Source: Saprospiraceae bacterium (GTDB lineage Bacteria > Bacteroidota > Bacteroidia > Chitinophagales > Saprospiraceae). From it: 64,000 nt of DNA. The notes beneath the pieces were generated by a model. That model saw only the letters and a list, made by a program, of their open reading frames with translations, was not told the origin of the DNA and did not search any database. Both the position numbers and the translations under genes were made by a program. The DNA lies in NCBI GenBank assembly GCA_020627705.1, contig JAHDGJ010000001.1, positions 153,861 to 217,860 on the forward strand, in the 5' to 3' direction. Positions 1-8,008 of this stretch are shown here, in pieces; position 1 is the first letter of the stretch, and each line of letters begins with the position of its first letter.

Positions 1-183
1 ATTGCACGAGAAATGAAAGAAAGCGGAAATGCACCTGAGGCAAGCAATGATATAAATGCATCCTCTAACGGGCATTCTGAAAGAGATGTAGTGCAAAAAT
101 TAGAGGATTTGGCAAGACTTCACAAGGAAGGCATCATAACAAAAACCGAATTAGAAAAAGCGAAAAAGAGAATTCTCAAATAA
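1..183 (+). CDS. C-terminal end of a SHOCT-domain protein (partial)
   Basis: Only the last 60 codons are in the window; frame 1 is open from base 1 to the TAA at 181-183. The final ~28 residues (QKLEDLARLHKEGIITKTEL and on to KAKKRILK) match the SHOCT short C-terminal domain, a helical hairpin often found at the end of membrane or secreted proteins and thought to mediate oligomerisation. The preceding stretch is rich in N, S, G and E and looks like a linker. The rest of the protein lies upstream of the window, so its function cannot be given. The next gene converges on it with 8 bases between stop codons. Confidence 0.75.
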   Translation: MAREMKESGNAPEASNDINASSNGHSERDVVQKLEDLARLHKEGIITKTELEKAKKRILK

Positions 184-191
184 AGCAATTC

Positions 192-2288
192 TTAAAACCT
201 AATTCTAATCTGAGACTTAAGTGTAGTTTGATGAGGTTCTAAAATTCGTTCATTTCCAGTGCCAATAGAAAGAGGTCTTACTATGTCTCCATTTGTTTCT
301 CTTTTAAATTGAAGATCAGTCCGTGCAATTCTAAATTCAAAGGTCCATGTACTGTTTGGATCAAAACGAAGATTCAAATAATATCTTCTTCCTCTTCCGC
401 TAAATTGTGGAATGTAAAACTCATAAATTAAATCATTTTCGAAGGCATAAATTCTCGAGTCGCTGTCGAAAGTATCAAACAGCGAATACCTTGCTGTACA
501 CGAAAATTTCGATTCTATGGGTTTATATATTACATCCTGAAAAATCAAATAGCCATTGGAAGTCTTTCCAATTTCTTCATGTCTGGCTAATTCTATTCTA
601 TTTCTTAAGCGGATGCCTTTGCTTAAGTTGTGGTCAAAGTGCAGACGTAATCGATGTAGATTAAAAAACTGCAGCTTGTCAATATTGTTTTCGGCAACCG
701 GACTATTTTCTTGTTTTCTTTCAAATTTGTACTGCAGGTAAAAGTTAAATTTGCGTTTCTTGTAATAATTGACATTAACCAAAAACTCTTTACCTGAGGA
801 TGGGGCATCTTGTCTAAATCTCAACCACTGATGTTGCCAAATATCAAAATAGGAGCTTACCGTCCAATGTAAATGGGGTCTCAAAATAACACCTGTATAA
901 ATGCCTCTTTCGTTTACGGCACCATTGGTCTCTGCAAACGCATTTGGATTAATTGCCTGGTATCTTTCAGAAAAATTACGATACAAAATAGAAAAGTCCA
1001 TTTTCTTATCCATACCAATCAATAGGCCAGATAAATGTGCCATAGCACCATTGTCGCTTCTTGCGCTTTCCCCAAACCAATGTAGGTTTTGCCATCTGTA
1101 AGCGTAATCAACACTTAGATTGGTTAGTTCCTTACCCTCAAAACGATATCGATTATAGGGGTTCCCATCCCTAATCAAATCTTTATCAAACTGCGTGTAT
1201 AAAGCATTTACACCTACATCAAAATTTCGTTTTTTAAACCTAACATTAAAACCTGCACTTATTTGAGCCAGTTGGCCTTTTTTCTCTAACTCAAGGGCTG
1301 TACGGTGATTTCCATTCGTCGTAATGGAGCTAAATTGTTCCAAGCCAGATTCAGTTGAAATGGTATCCAGAAGAATGTTGGCATCCAGCTTTCGATAAGA
1401 AGCAAAAGCAGTGGTATTTATATGAGAGCCAAAAGCCAGGGTAGTAGCCACGCCTCGGAAGAAATTTATCTCATTTACAGAATTATAACTTCTAAGTTTT
1501 CTACCGCCTTTTTTGATGTCCATTACAAAAGCACTTTTGCTGCTTCCAAAACCATTGTGAAGGATCAAACCTTGACCCAAGCTCACATTATAATCTCCTA
1601 TAATGATGTCCTTGATTTGTTTGGAGTATTCCTTTAGATGAATGTGACCACTGTAGAAATCGAATCCTTGAGCATTGTTTTCGCCAAAAAAACTTTCTCC
1701 TGCATCCTTTTCGGCCAGTAGTCCAATTCGAAATCGGTTCTCGTGATATAGCCTATATCGAAAGTACATTTTGTTGGGATCCCCTACATAGCCATTGGTT
1801 CTTGATTCATCATAGCCCACTTGATCCTCTAATATTCGTCGCCACTTAAAGAACATCTCCGATTTGCTGTTTGCAAGCATCTTTGGAATACTCAAATTAT
1901 AATCTTGTAATCCAGATTCAACCGTTACAAAGGGCTCCAATACCTTGATGGATCTTAGGTCAAATGACGGAATGCTTTGCAATTCATGGGTGCTTAAAAA
2001 CTTGCCAAACTTCGTTCGATGTTGAATCAATTGTCCAATTTGGACGTCATTAAACAGTCTACTTTCTTTTAAATCTGATTCTTCTGCTGTATTAAGATTT
2101 AGCGGATGTTTTAAATACAATTCTAGATCCTCGTAAAGTGTGTTAAATTCTAATTCGTCCCCTGTATCCAGGTTTTCTATCAAGGCTTCTATTTGATTCT
2201 CCTCTAGTTGAAGTTGCATATCCTTCAATTCTTGCGCAGATATTGAAAATGAAAAAAATATAAAAAGAATTGTAGGTATATGCTTCAA
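192..2288 (-). CDS. Exported helix-hairpin-helix protein with outer-membrane barrel-like C-terminus
   Basis: 698 residues. Residues 1-18 are a signal peptide ending near SISAQ. Residues ~58-122 carry helix-hairpin-helix repeats: HPLNLNTAEESDLKESRLF is the ComEA-type first motif and a second follows around HRTKFGKFLSTHELQSIPSF. Residues ~150-698 are alternating aromatic/polar strands ending in the phenylalanine expected of a BAM substrate (QIRIRF). Helix-hairpin-helix proteins of this size are widespread in Bacteroidota without an assigned role. A periplasmic DNA-binding or protein-binding domain tethered to an outer-membrane barrel is an inference. The gene stands alone and faces away from glutamine synthetase. 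Confidence 0.7.
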   Translation of the reverse strand: MKHIPTILFIFFSFSISAQELKDMQLQLEENQIEALIENLDTGDELEFNTLYEDLELYLKHPLNLNTAEESDLKESRLFNDVQIGQLIQHRTKFGKFLSTHELQSIPSFDLRSIKVLEPFVTVESGLQDYNLSIPKMLANSKSEMFFKWRRILEDQVGYDESRTNGYVGDPNKMYFRYRLYHENRFRIGLLAEKDAGESFFGENNAQGFDFYSGHIHLKEYSKQIKDIIIGDYNVSLGQGLILHNGFGSSKSAFVMDIKKGGRKLRSYNSVNEINFFRGVATTLAFGSHINTTAFASYRKLDANILLDTISTESGLEQFSSITTNGNHRTALELEKKGQLAQISAGFNVRFKKRNFDVGVNALYTQFDKDLIRDGNPYNRYRFEGKELTNLSVDYAYRWQNLHWFGESARSDNGAMAHLSGLLIGMDKKMDFSILYRNFSERYQAINPNAFAETNGAVNERGIYTGVILRPHLHWTVSSYFDIWQHQWLRFRQDAPSSGKEFLVNVNYYKKRKFNFYLQYKFERKQENSPVAENNIDKLQFFNLHRLRLHFDHNLSKGIRLRNRIELARHEEIGKTSNGYLIFQDVIYKPIESKFSCTARYSLFDTFDSDSRIYAFENDLIYEFYIPQFSGRGRRYYLNLRFDPNSTWTFEFRIARTDLQFKRETNGDIVRPLSIGTGNERILEPHQTTLKSQIRIRF

Positions 2289-2476
2289 ATCAAATGTTGT
2301 TCATCACAAAGTAAGGAATGCCTTCAATATGTTATTATATGTGCATCAAAAAACTTCAATCCATAACAAACGCCATATACTTAATCCCTTGTAAAACAAG
2401 AAGATAGAGCGTCTGAGTTCGTTTTAGCGATCACATTTCCGTTTCTTTTCCATAGGATTAAAGTACGTGTCGAAAT

Positions 2477-2484
2477 TACTTTTG
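2477..2484 (+). promoter_or_regulatory. Bacteroidota -7 promoter element upstream of glutamine synthetase
   Basis: TACTTTTG matches TAnnTTTG exactly and lies 23 bases before the glnII start codon. No clear TTG -33 element is visible at the usual distance. Confidence 0.6.
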
Positions 2485-2507
2485 CAGCAACATTAACAAT
2501 ACAAAAT

Positions 2508-3602
2508 ATGGCTGTTTCTAAAAAACTAACTAAACATAAACTGGAATACATCTGGTTGGATGGCTACAAGCCAACACAATCTATTAGATCTAAAACAAAA
2601 GTTTTAGACGGAAGCAAATTCTCTGGCAAACTAAAAGAATGTCCTATGTGGGCTTTTGACGGTTCTTCAACCGAACAAGCTCCAGGTGGATCTTCGGATT
2701 GTCTGCTTAAACCTGTCGCAATCTATAACGATCCACAACGAGTAAATGGCTGGTTGGTAATGTGCGAAGTTCTAAGTGCTGATGGTACGCCTCATCCATC
2801 CAATGGTAGAGCAACCATAGATGATGATGATAATGATTTTTGGTTTGGATTCGAACAAGAATACTTTTTATACGATACAGAAATAAACAAACCTATTGGG
2901 TTCCCCAAAAGAGGTTATCCAGCACCACAAGGACAGTATTATTGCTCTGTAGGTGCAAGAAATGCATTTGCGCGCGAAATGGTTGAAGAGCATTTAGACG
3001 TTTGTCTCGCTGCAGGTTTGAATCTTGAAGGAATTAATGCAGAAGTAGCTACAGGCCAATGGGAGTATCAAATTTTTGCGAAAGGAGCCAAAGCAGCTGG
3101 CGATCAAATTTGGGTTGCAAGATATTTGTTGGAAAGAATAGGAGAGGACTATGGTTTGGCTGTCAATCTACATCCTAAACCATTGGGTAAAACCAAAGAT
3201 TGGAATGGATCAGGGATGCATGCAAATTTCTCAAATAAGAAATTGAGAACTTCAGGTAAAAAGGCGGATTATGATAAGATCTGTTCATTGTTTGGTACAA
3301 AGGAACGAATTCAGCAAGCCATCGCTTGTTATGGAGCTGACAACGATCAAAGATTAACAGGTAAGCACGAAACACAGTCAATAAATAAGTTTTCTTACGG
3401 TGTTTCTGATAGAGGCGCATCGATAAGAATTCCTATTGCCACAGTTGAAAATAAATGGAAGGGATGGCTAGAAGATCGAAGACCATCTTCAAACGCAGAC
3501 CCATATAAAGTGGCAGCATCAATCATTGCAACGGTGAAAAATAAACCTTACGATTGGAAACCTTTCGATTGGAGAAAGAAAAGAAGAGCTTCTAAAAACT
3601 AA
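2508..3602 (+). CDS. glnII: Type II (eukaryotic-like) glutamine synthetase
   Basis: 364 residues. It condenses ammonia with glutamate using ATP in the cytoplasm. The family signatures are those of GSII: FDGSSTEQAPG (~50-60), the metal-ligand motif GFEQEYF (~114-120), INAEVATGQWEYQ (~176-188), LHPKPLG and DWNGSGMHANFS (~221-242), then RLTGKHETQSINKFSYGVSDRG and EDRRPSSNADPY near the C-terminus. The length is that of GSII and well below GSI (~470) or GSIII (~700). An exact TAnnTTTG element precedes it and an intrinsic terminator follows, so it is probably transcribed alone. No PII or AmtB gene is nearby. Confidence 0.93.
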   Translation: MAVSKKLTKHKLEYIWLDGYKPTQSIRSKTKVLDGSKFSGKLKECPMWAFDGSSTEQAPGGSSDCLLKPVAIYNDPQRVNGWLVMCEVLSADGTPHPSNGRATIDDDDNDFWFGFEQEYFLYDTEINKPIGFPKRGYPAPQGQYYCSVGARNAFAREMVEEHLDVCLAAGLNLEGINAEVATGQWEYQIFAKGAKAAGDQIWVARYLLERIGEDYGLAVNLHPKPLGKTKDWNGSGMHANFSNKKLRTSGKKADYDKICSLFGTKERIQQAIACYGADNDQRLTGKHETQSINKFSYGVSDRGASIRIPIATVENKWKGWLEDRRPSSNADPYKVAASIIATVKNKPYDWKPFDWRKKRRASKN

Positions 3603-3609
3603 TATGCAA

Positions 3610-3638
3610 AGCCTCAGTATTTTTACTGGGGCTTTTTT
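3610..3638 (+). terminator. Intrinsic terminator after glnII
   Basis: A 9-base-pair stem (3610-3618 with 3625-3633, one T-G wobble) with a 6-base loop runs into a T tract at 3633-3638, eight bases after the glnII stop codon. Confidence 0.85.
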
Positions 3639-3718
3639 ATTAAGAGCTTTTATGGTTTTCTCATACTAAATTCGTCGCATTGATGTTTATTCCTTGTTGG
3701 TCAATTAGTACCCTAGAT

Positions 3719-6184
3719 ATGAAAAGAGTTTTACTGCTTCACTTATTACTCCTGTTGTTTATCGGTGCTATGGGGCAAGTAAAAGGCTTTGTAAAAGATA
3801 CAAATGGAGAGGCGCTGCCGTATGCGACCATATATGTAGAAAATTCTTCCATTGGAACTTCGACGAATACAGAGGGATACTTCGAACTTAAGGTACCCGC
3901 AGACGCAAAGGTCTTAGTCTTTCAATACGTAGGTTACATTACAAAAAAACATCAACTAAACGTAGCCATCAATGAAAATGAGCTCTTAGAAATTTTCTTG
4001 GTGGTACAATCACAGGGTATTGAACAAGTTACTATCTCTGCCAATGCAGAAGACCCAGCATATGCTATTATTAGGAATGCCATAGCTCAACGCGAAAAGA
4101 ACAAAAAGGAAATAAGCAACTATAAAGCTGATGTTTACATCAAAGGACTTGTTCGTATAAACGACGCGCCTTCAAAGTTTATGGGGATGAACATCGGTGA
4201 TATGGAAGGCATATTGGATTCCACAAGAAATGGCATTGTGTATTTATCCGAATCTAAGTCTACAATTTATGCAAAGGAGCCCGACAAGTTCAAAGAAGTT
4301 ATGTACGCTTCAAAGGTTTCGGGGGATATGGATGCTATAAGTTTTAACCAATTCTCTGACGTCAATTTTTCCTTTTATGACGAGTTTATTCGATTCAATA
4401 GAAATTTGGTTTCACCCCTTGCAGACCAGGCATTTAGATACTATAGATTTAAGTTGATCCAAAGTTTTGTAGACGAAAGAGGGCAGCAAATCAACAAAAT
4501 TGAAGTCATTCCCAAAAGTAAAAATGACCCTATCTTTTCAGGATTTATTTACATTATGGATGACGGTTGGAGGATTCACTCCACGGATCTTTCTACTACT
4601 GGATTAGCTGCCAAAAACGCCTTGTTTGAAAGCCTATCATTCAAACAAATTTATATTCCTGCCGAAAACAACAAATGGGTCCTTTTTTCTCAAATTATGG
4701 AATTCGAATTAAAGATTTTGAGTTTCAAATTCAATGGGTACAATACCAGCTTTTTGAGTGATTATTCTTTTGAGGCGCTTGATGATGGTCTTTTTACAAG
4801 AGAAGTATTTAAGGCAGACGCCAAGGCGAGCGAAAGAGATTCAAGCTTCTGGAATACTTCGAGGCCAATATCTATTACCAATGAAGAACAGCGAGACTAC
4901 AACCGAAAAGACAGTTTAGAAGTGTTGTGGAACAGCGAAACCTATCGAGATTCTGTAGATCGCGCTTCAAATAAATTCAAAATCTTTGATTTATTATTTG
5001 GTTATACCTACAGCAACTCATTTGACAAACTTTATATTAGTTATAAATCGCCATTAAATAGTTTGCTATTTAATGCCATACAAGGTTATAACGCCAATCT
5101 TGATTTTAGAATTAGAAAATGGAATAAGGATCAAACGTCCTATTTCATGGTAGAACCATCATTCAATTACGGGTTTACTGAAAAGAAATTTAGACCTAAA
5201 GTAAGCTTCACCAAATTATATGATGCCTTAAATTATCCAAGACTCTCTTTTTCTCTTGGTAGAGAATTGAGACAAGTAAATAATGCAAATCCCATGTCTG
5301 TTTTTACAAACAGCATCGAAAGTTTGTTTTTCAAAAATCATTATTTGAAGTTATATGAAGCAGACTTTGTCAATCTCAAATTTACTCGTGAATGGGAATA
5401 TGGAATCAGAACAGGAATAAAACTAGAACATCAAAGAAGACATGGACTTCCGGTAAACACTTCCTTTAGTTATAGAAGAAAAGAGGCATTTTATCAATCC
5501 AACAACCCTTGGAACCCAGAACCAGGATCCGACATATTTTTCTTAAATGACGATATCTCTACAATTAGTATAGATCTTCGATTTAAACCGAAACAAAGCT
5601 ATATGACCTATGGAAAGGAGCGATATCGACAACGTTCTAATTGGCCAGATTTCGTTTTAAAATATTTGGGTGGCAGTTCGTTTACTTCTTCAGGTTCATC
5701 TTTCAACAAAATCCAATTGGGTATTATAGACCGTCGAACAGATTTGAATTTATGGGGATATCTGTCTTACAATTTTGAGGCAGGGTATTTCATATCTAAA
5801 AAGAACTTGAATCCATTAGACCAATTTCATTTTATTGGGAATCAATCTTCCCTCATAATTGACCCTAATTTTCTTAATCGATTTTTATTGTTGCCAGATT
5901 ATGCTTTAAGTACTGACGACGCTTACTTTAAATCATCCATCGCATTTCACCTTGAAGGGAAGTTGTTTGACAAAATACCATTGCTTAAAAATACTGGCAT
6001 GAGTTCTGTTTTTGCATATCGACAAGTGCAAACCCAGGACGGCCAGCATCATGAGGTTTCTTTTGGAATAGAAAACATAAAACTTTTTGGAATACCTATG
6101 CTTCGAGTGGATTATGCTTGGACTCCAAAAAATAAATATTTCCGAAAGCACGGTCTATTCGTATCCTCTACAAGCAGCTTCTAA
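3719..6184 (+). CDS. DUF5686 and carboxypeptidase-like regulatory domain outer-membrane protein
   Basis: About 821 residues from the ATG at 3719. An upstream in-frame ATG at 3680 adds 13 residues but places MKRVLLLHLLLLLFIGAMGQ, an obvious signal peptide, internally, so 3719 is preferred. After the signal peptide comes a carboxypeptidase-D regulatory-like beta-sandwich (VKGFVKDTNGEALPYATIYV, to about residue 90), then the long DUF5686 region whose second half is rich in barrel-like strands. Such proteins are abundant in Bacteroidota outer membranes and have no established substrate. The stop codon overlaps by 4 bases the stop of the convergent small gene. Confidence 0.85.
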   Translation: MKRVLLLHLLLLLFIGAMGQVKGFVKDTNGEALPYATIYVENSSIGTSTNTEGYFELKVPADAKVLVFQYVGYITKKHQLNVAINENELLEIFLVVQSQGIEQVTISANAEDPAYAIIRNAIAQREKNKKEISNYKADVYIKGLVRINDAPSKFMGMNIGDMEGILDSTRNGIVYLSESKSTIYAKEPDKFKEVMYASKVSGDMDAISFNQFSDVNFSFYDEFIRFNRNLVSPLADQAFRYYRFKLIQSFVDERGQQINKIEVIPKSKNDPIFSGFIYIMDDGWRIHSTDLSTTGLAAKNALFESLSFKQIYIPAENNKWVLFSQIMEFELKILSFKFNGYNTSFLSDYSFEALDDGLFTREVFKADAKASERDSSFWNTSRPISITNEEQRDYNRKDSLEVLWNSETYRDSVDRASNKFKIFDLLFGYTYSNSFDKLYISYKSPLNSLLFNAIQGYNANLDFRIRKWNKDQTSYFMVEPSFNYGFTEKKFRPKVSFTKLYDALNYPRLSFSLGRELRQVNNANPMSVFTNSIESLFFKNHYLKLYEADFVNLKFTREWEYGIRTGIKLEHQRRHGLPVNTSFSYRRKEAFYQSNNPWNPEPGSDIFFLNDDISTISIDLRFKPKQSYMTYGKERYRQRSNWPDFVLKYLGGSSFTSSGSSFNKIQLGIIDRRTDLNLWGYLSYNFEAGYFISKKNLNPLDQFHFIGNQSSLIIDPNFLNRFLLLPDYALSTDDAYFKSSIAFHLEGKLFDKIPLLKNTGMSSVFAYRQVQTQDGQHHEVSFGIENIKLFGIPMLRVDYAWTPKNKYFRKHGLFVSSTSSF

Positions 6185-6393
6185 TTCTTAGAATCTTCGT
6201 TTTGAAGCCTTACATAATACATTAAGATCAATCCAAACATAACGAGCAAGATTTTGATTATTAGCCCTACTAAAGGGTTTTGATCTAGCCAAGAAAGAAA
6301 ACTAATACGTAAGCCAACAAGAGAAAGAATCAATGCAATCATTCCCGTTGCAAATAGCAAATACCCCAAGACACTTAATACAGCTGTTTTCAT
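6181..6393 (-). CDS. Small two-helix membrane protein
   Basis: 70 residues. Two hydrophobic helices (about residues 3-28 and 41-61) are separated by a short SFLSWLDQNP segment, and the tail is polar (RLQNEDSKN). I do not recognise a functional family; small inner-membrane proteins of this layout are common in the phylum. It is divergent from the FecI-like sigma gene and converges on the DUF5686 gene with a 4-base overlap. Confidence 0.65.
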   Translation of the reverse strand: MKTAVLSVLGYLLFATGMIALILSLVGLRISFLSWLDQNPLVGLIIKILLVMFGLILMYYVRLQNEDSKN

Positions 6394-6488
6394 ACCTTAT
6401 TTTTGTTGTCAATTTTGACAAACACTGTAACAAAACAATGGCTAAAAAGTTATTTTAACTAATTTGACACAAAGAAAATTAAAAAGTT

Positions 6489-6992
6489 CTGAGCGGAATA
6501 GATAAACCCATCTTTGAAGAATTATTTGAGGCGTACTACAATCCTTTATGCAACTTTGCATTGAAGTATCTTAAGGATGAGCAGGCTGCTGAAGATGTCG
6601 TACAAGATGTGTTCGTTAAATTCTGGATGAAACGAAATGATGTTGACCACGACAAAAATGTGAAGTCTTTTCTATTTCAAAGTACACGCAATAGGGCTAT
6701 TGAATTGATAAGACGTAATAAGGTTGAAACCAAATACCTCGATAGTATAGATAAGTTGGAAGCGTGGCAAAATGAGGATTTAGGTGAAGTGTCAGAACGA
6801 TACATATTAATGGAAAAATTAAATAATTCAATGCGACAATTGCCCCCTAAATGCCAAGAGGTATTTAGGATGGGGAAGTTAAGTGGCTTAACTTACAGAG
6901 AAATTGCCAACGCGCTTGATATTTCCATTAAAACAGTGGAAAACCAGATGGGAAGGGCCTTGAGATTACTAAGACAAAACTTGAGCAATTAA
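6489..6992 (+). CDS. FecI-type ECF RNA polymerase sigma factor
   Basis: Sigma region 2 is clear in IFEELFEAYYNPLCNFALKYL followed by DEQAAEDVVQDVFVKFW, and region 4 in LPPKCQEVFRMGKLSGLTYR and the EIANALDISIKTVENQMGRA recognition helix. The conserved N-terminus lies upstream of the first in-frame TTG (6561). Between the in-frame stop at 6480-6482 and that TTG there is no ATG, GTG or TTG, so a CTG at 6489 (167 residues) is the most plausible start; this is uncertain. The fecR-like gene follows after 4 bases. In FecI/FecR systems the sigma factor transcribes the adjacent TonB-receptor operon when an outer-membrane signal arrives. Confidence 0.85.
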   Translation: MSGIDKPIFEELFEAYYNPLCNFALKYLKDEQAAEDVVQDVFVKFWMKRNDVDHDKNVKSFLFQSTRNRAIELIRRNKVETKYLDSIDKLEAWQNEDLGEVSERYILMEKLNNSMRQLPPKCQEVFRMGKLSGLTYREIANALDISIKTVENQMGRALRLLRQNLSN

Positions 6993-6996
6993 TCAG

Positions 6997-7965
6997 ATGA
7001 ATTTGGATAACATATTTGCGAATTTTTTCAACAACACAGCTTCAAAAGAAGAATTGGAGAATCTAGAACGTTGGAAAGCGGAGAGCGACGAAAACATTAA
7101 AGCGCTCAAGGAGATGGAAAATATTTGGAAATTAAGCGATGATATGAAAGAATACAAATCATTCAATACCTCCAAAGCTTTAATGAAAGTCAATTCTAAA
7201 ATTGTAGATCAAGAATTGGCAAAAGAAACTCAAAAACCAAAGTCAATAATAAGATACTTGATGCCTCTGGCAGCATCGCTTGTGTTGATTGCAGCCGTAG
7301 TTTGGGGCGTTCAAAATTTCCAGTCTGGTGAAGCAAGAATTACCCAATATGTTGCAGAGCAAGAAGTAAAAAACATAACCTTAGAAGATAATTCTATCAT
7401 CACCTTAGACAAGGAGGCAAAAATAAATTTGGTATCCAGTTTTGAAAATACACGTGATGTAGAAGTAGAGGGCCGGGTTTATTTTGATGTTTCAAAAGAC
7501 AAAATGCGTCCCTTCAAAATTATTACCGAAAATGGAACTATAAGTGTTTTGGGGACACAATTCGTAGTAGAATCTGACTTAAATAGCACTATCGTTTACC
7601 TCAAAGAAGGTGAAGTTAGTTTTACTCACAACTCTAGAGTTGTGCAATTACTACCTGGTGACGCCGTACGATCAGATGATCAAGGGATTACAAAATTTAA
7701 AGTACTTATCACAAATATTGATTCTTGGAGAAGCAATACATTATCCTTTGAAAAAACAAAGGTTAGCGACTTATTCCAAACACTATCAAAGCATTTTGAT
7801 TTGGAGTTAGATATCAAGAATAAAGGGTTTCAATTTGATTGTTCCATTTCATCTACCTACAACAACATGGGCATCAAAGAAATTTTAGACGAACTAAAAC
7901 TGGTCTTTGATATTAAGTATACGCTTAAAAATGGAAGATTAACCATACATACGCTCTCTTGCTAG
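6997..7965 (+). CDS. FecR-family anti-sigma/sigma-regulator membrane protein
   Basis: 322 residues. The cytoplasmic N-terminus (1-85) has the expected ERWKAESDENIKALKEMENIW helical region, followed by one transmembrane helix at about 86-105, a periplasmic FecR domain (about 115-215, with GTQFVV and the LKEGEVSF motif) and a C-terminal DUF4974 domain (about 245-320, LSFEKTKVSDLFQTLSKHF). It should hold the upstream sigma factor and receive the signal from the STN domain of the downstream receptor. The start codon lies 4 bases after the sigma stop. Confidence 0.92.
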   Translation: MNLDNIFANFFNNTASKEELENLERWKAESDENIKALKEMENIWKLSDDMKEYKSFNTSKALMKVNSKIVDQELAKETQKPKSIIRYLMPLAASLVLIAAVVWGVQNFQSGEARITQYVAEQEVKNITLEDNSIITLDKEAKINLVSSFENTRDVEVEGRVYFDVSKDKMRPFKIITENGTISVLGTQFVVESDLNSTIVYLKEGEVSFTHNSRVVQLLPGDAVRSDDQGITKFKVLITNIDSWRSNTLSFEKTKVSDLFQTLSKHFDLELDIKNKGFQFDCSISSTYNNMGIKEILDELKLVFDIKYTLKNGRLTIHTLSC

Positions 7966-8008
7966 GTAATTTCTTGCGTTAAAATTTCTTTTCTCTTATT
8001 TTCCCTAA

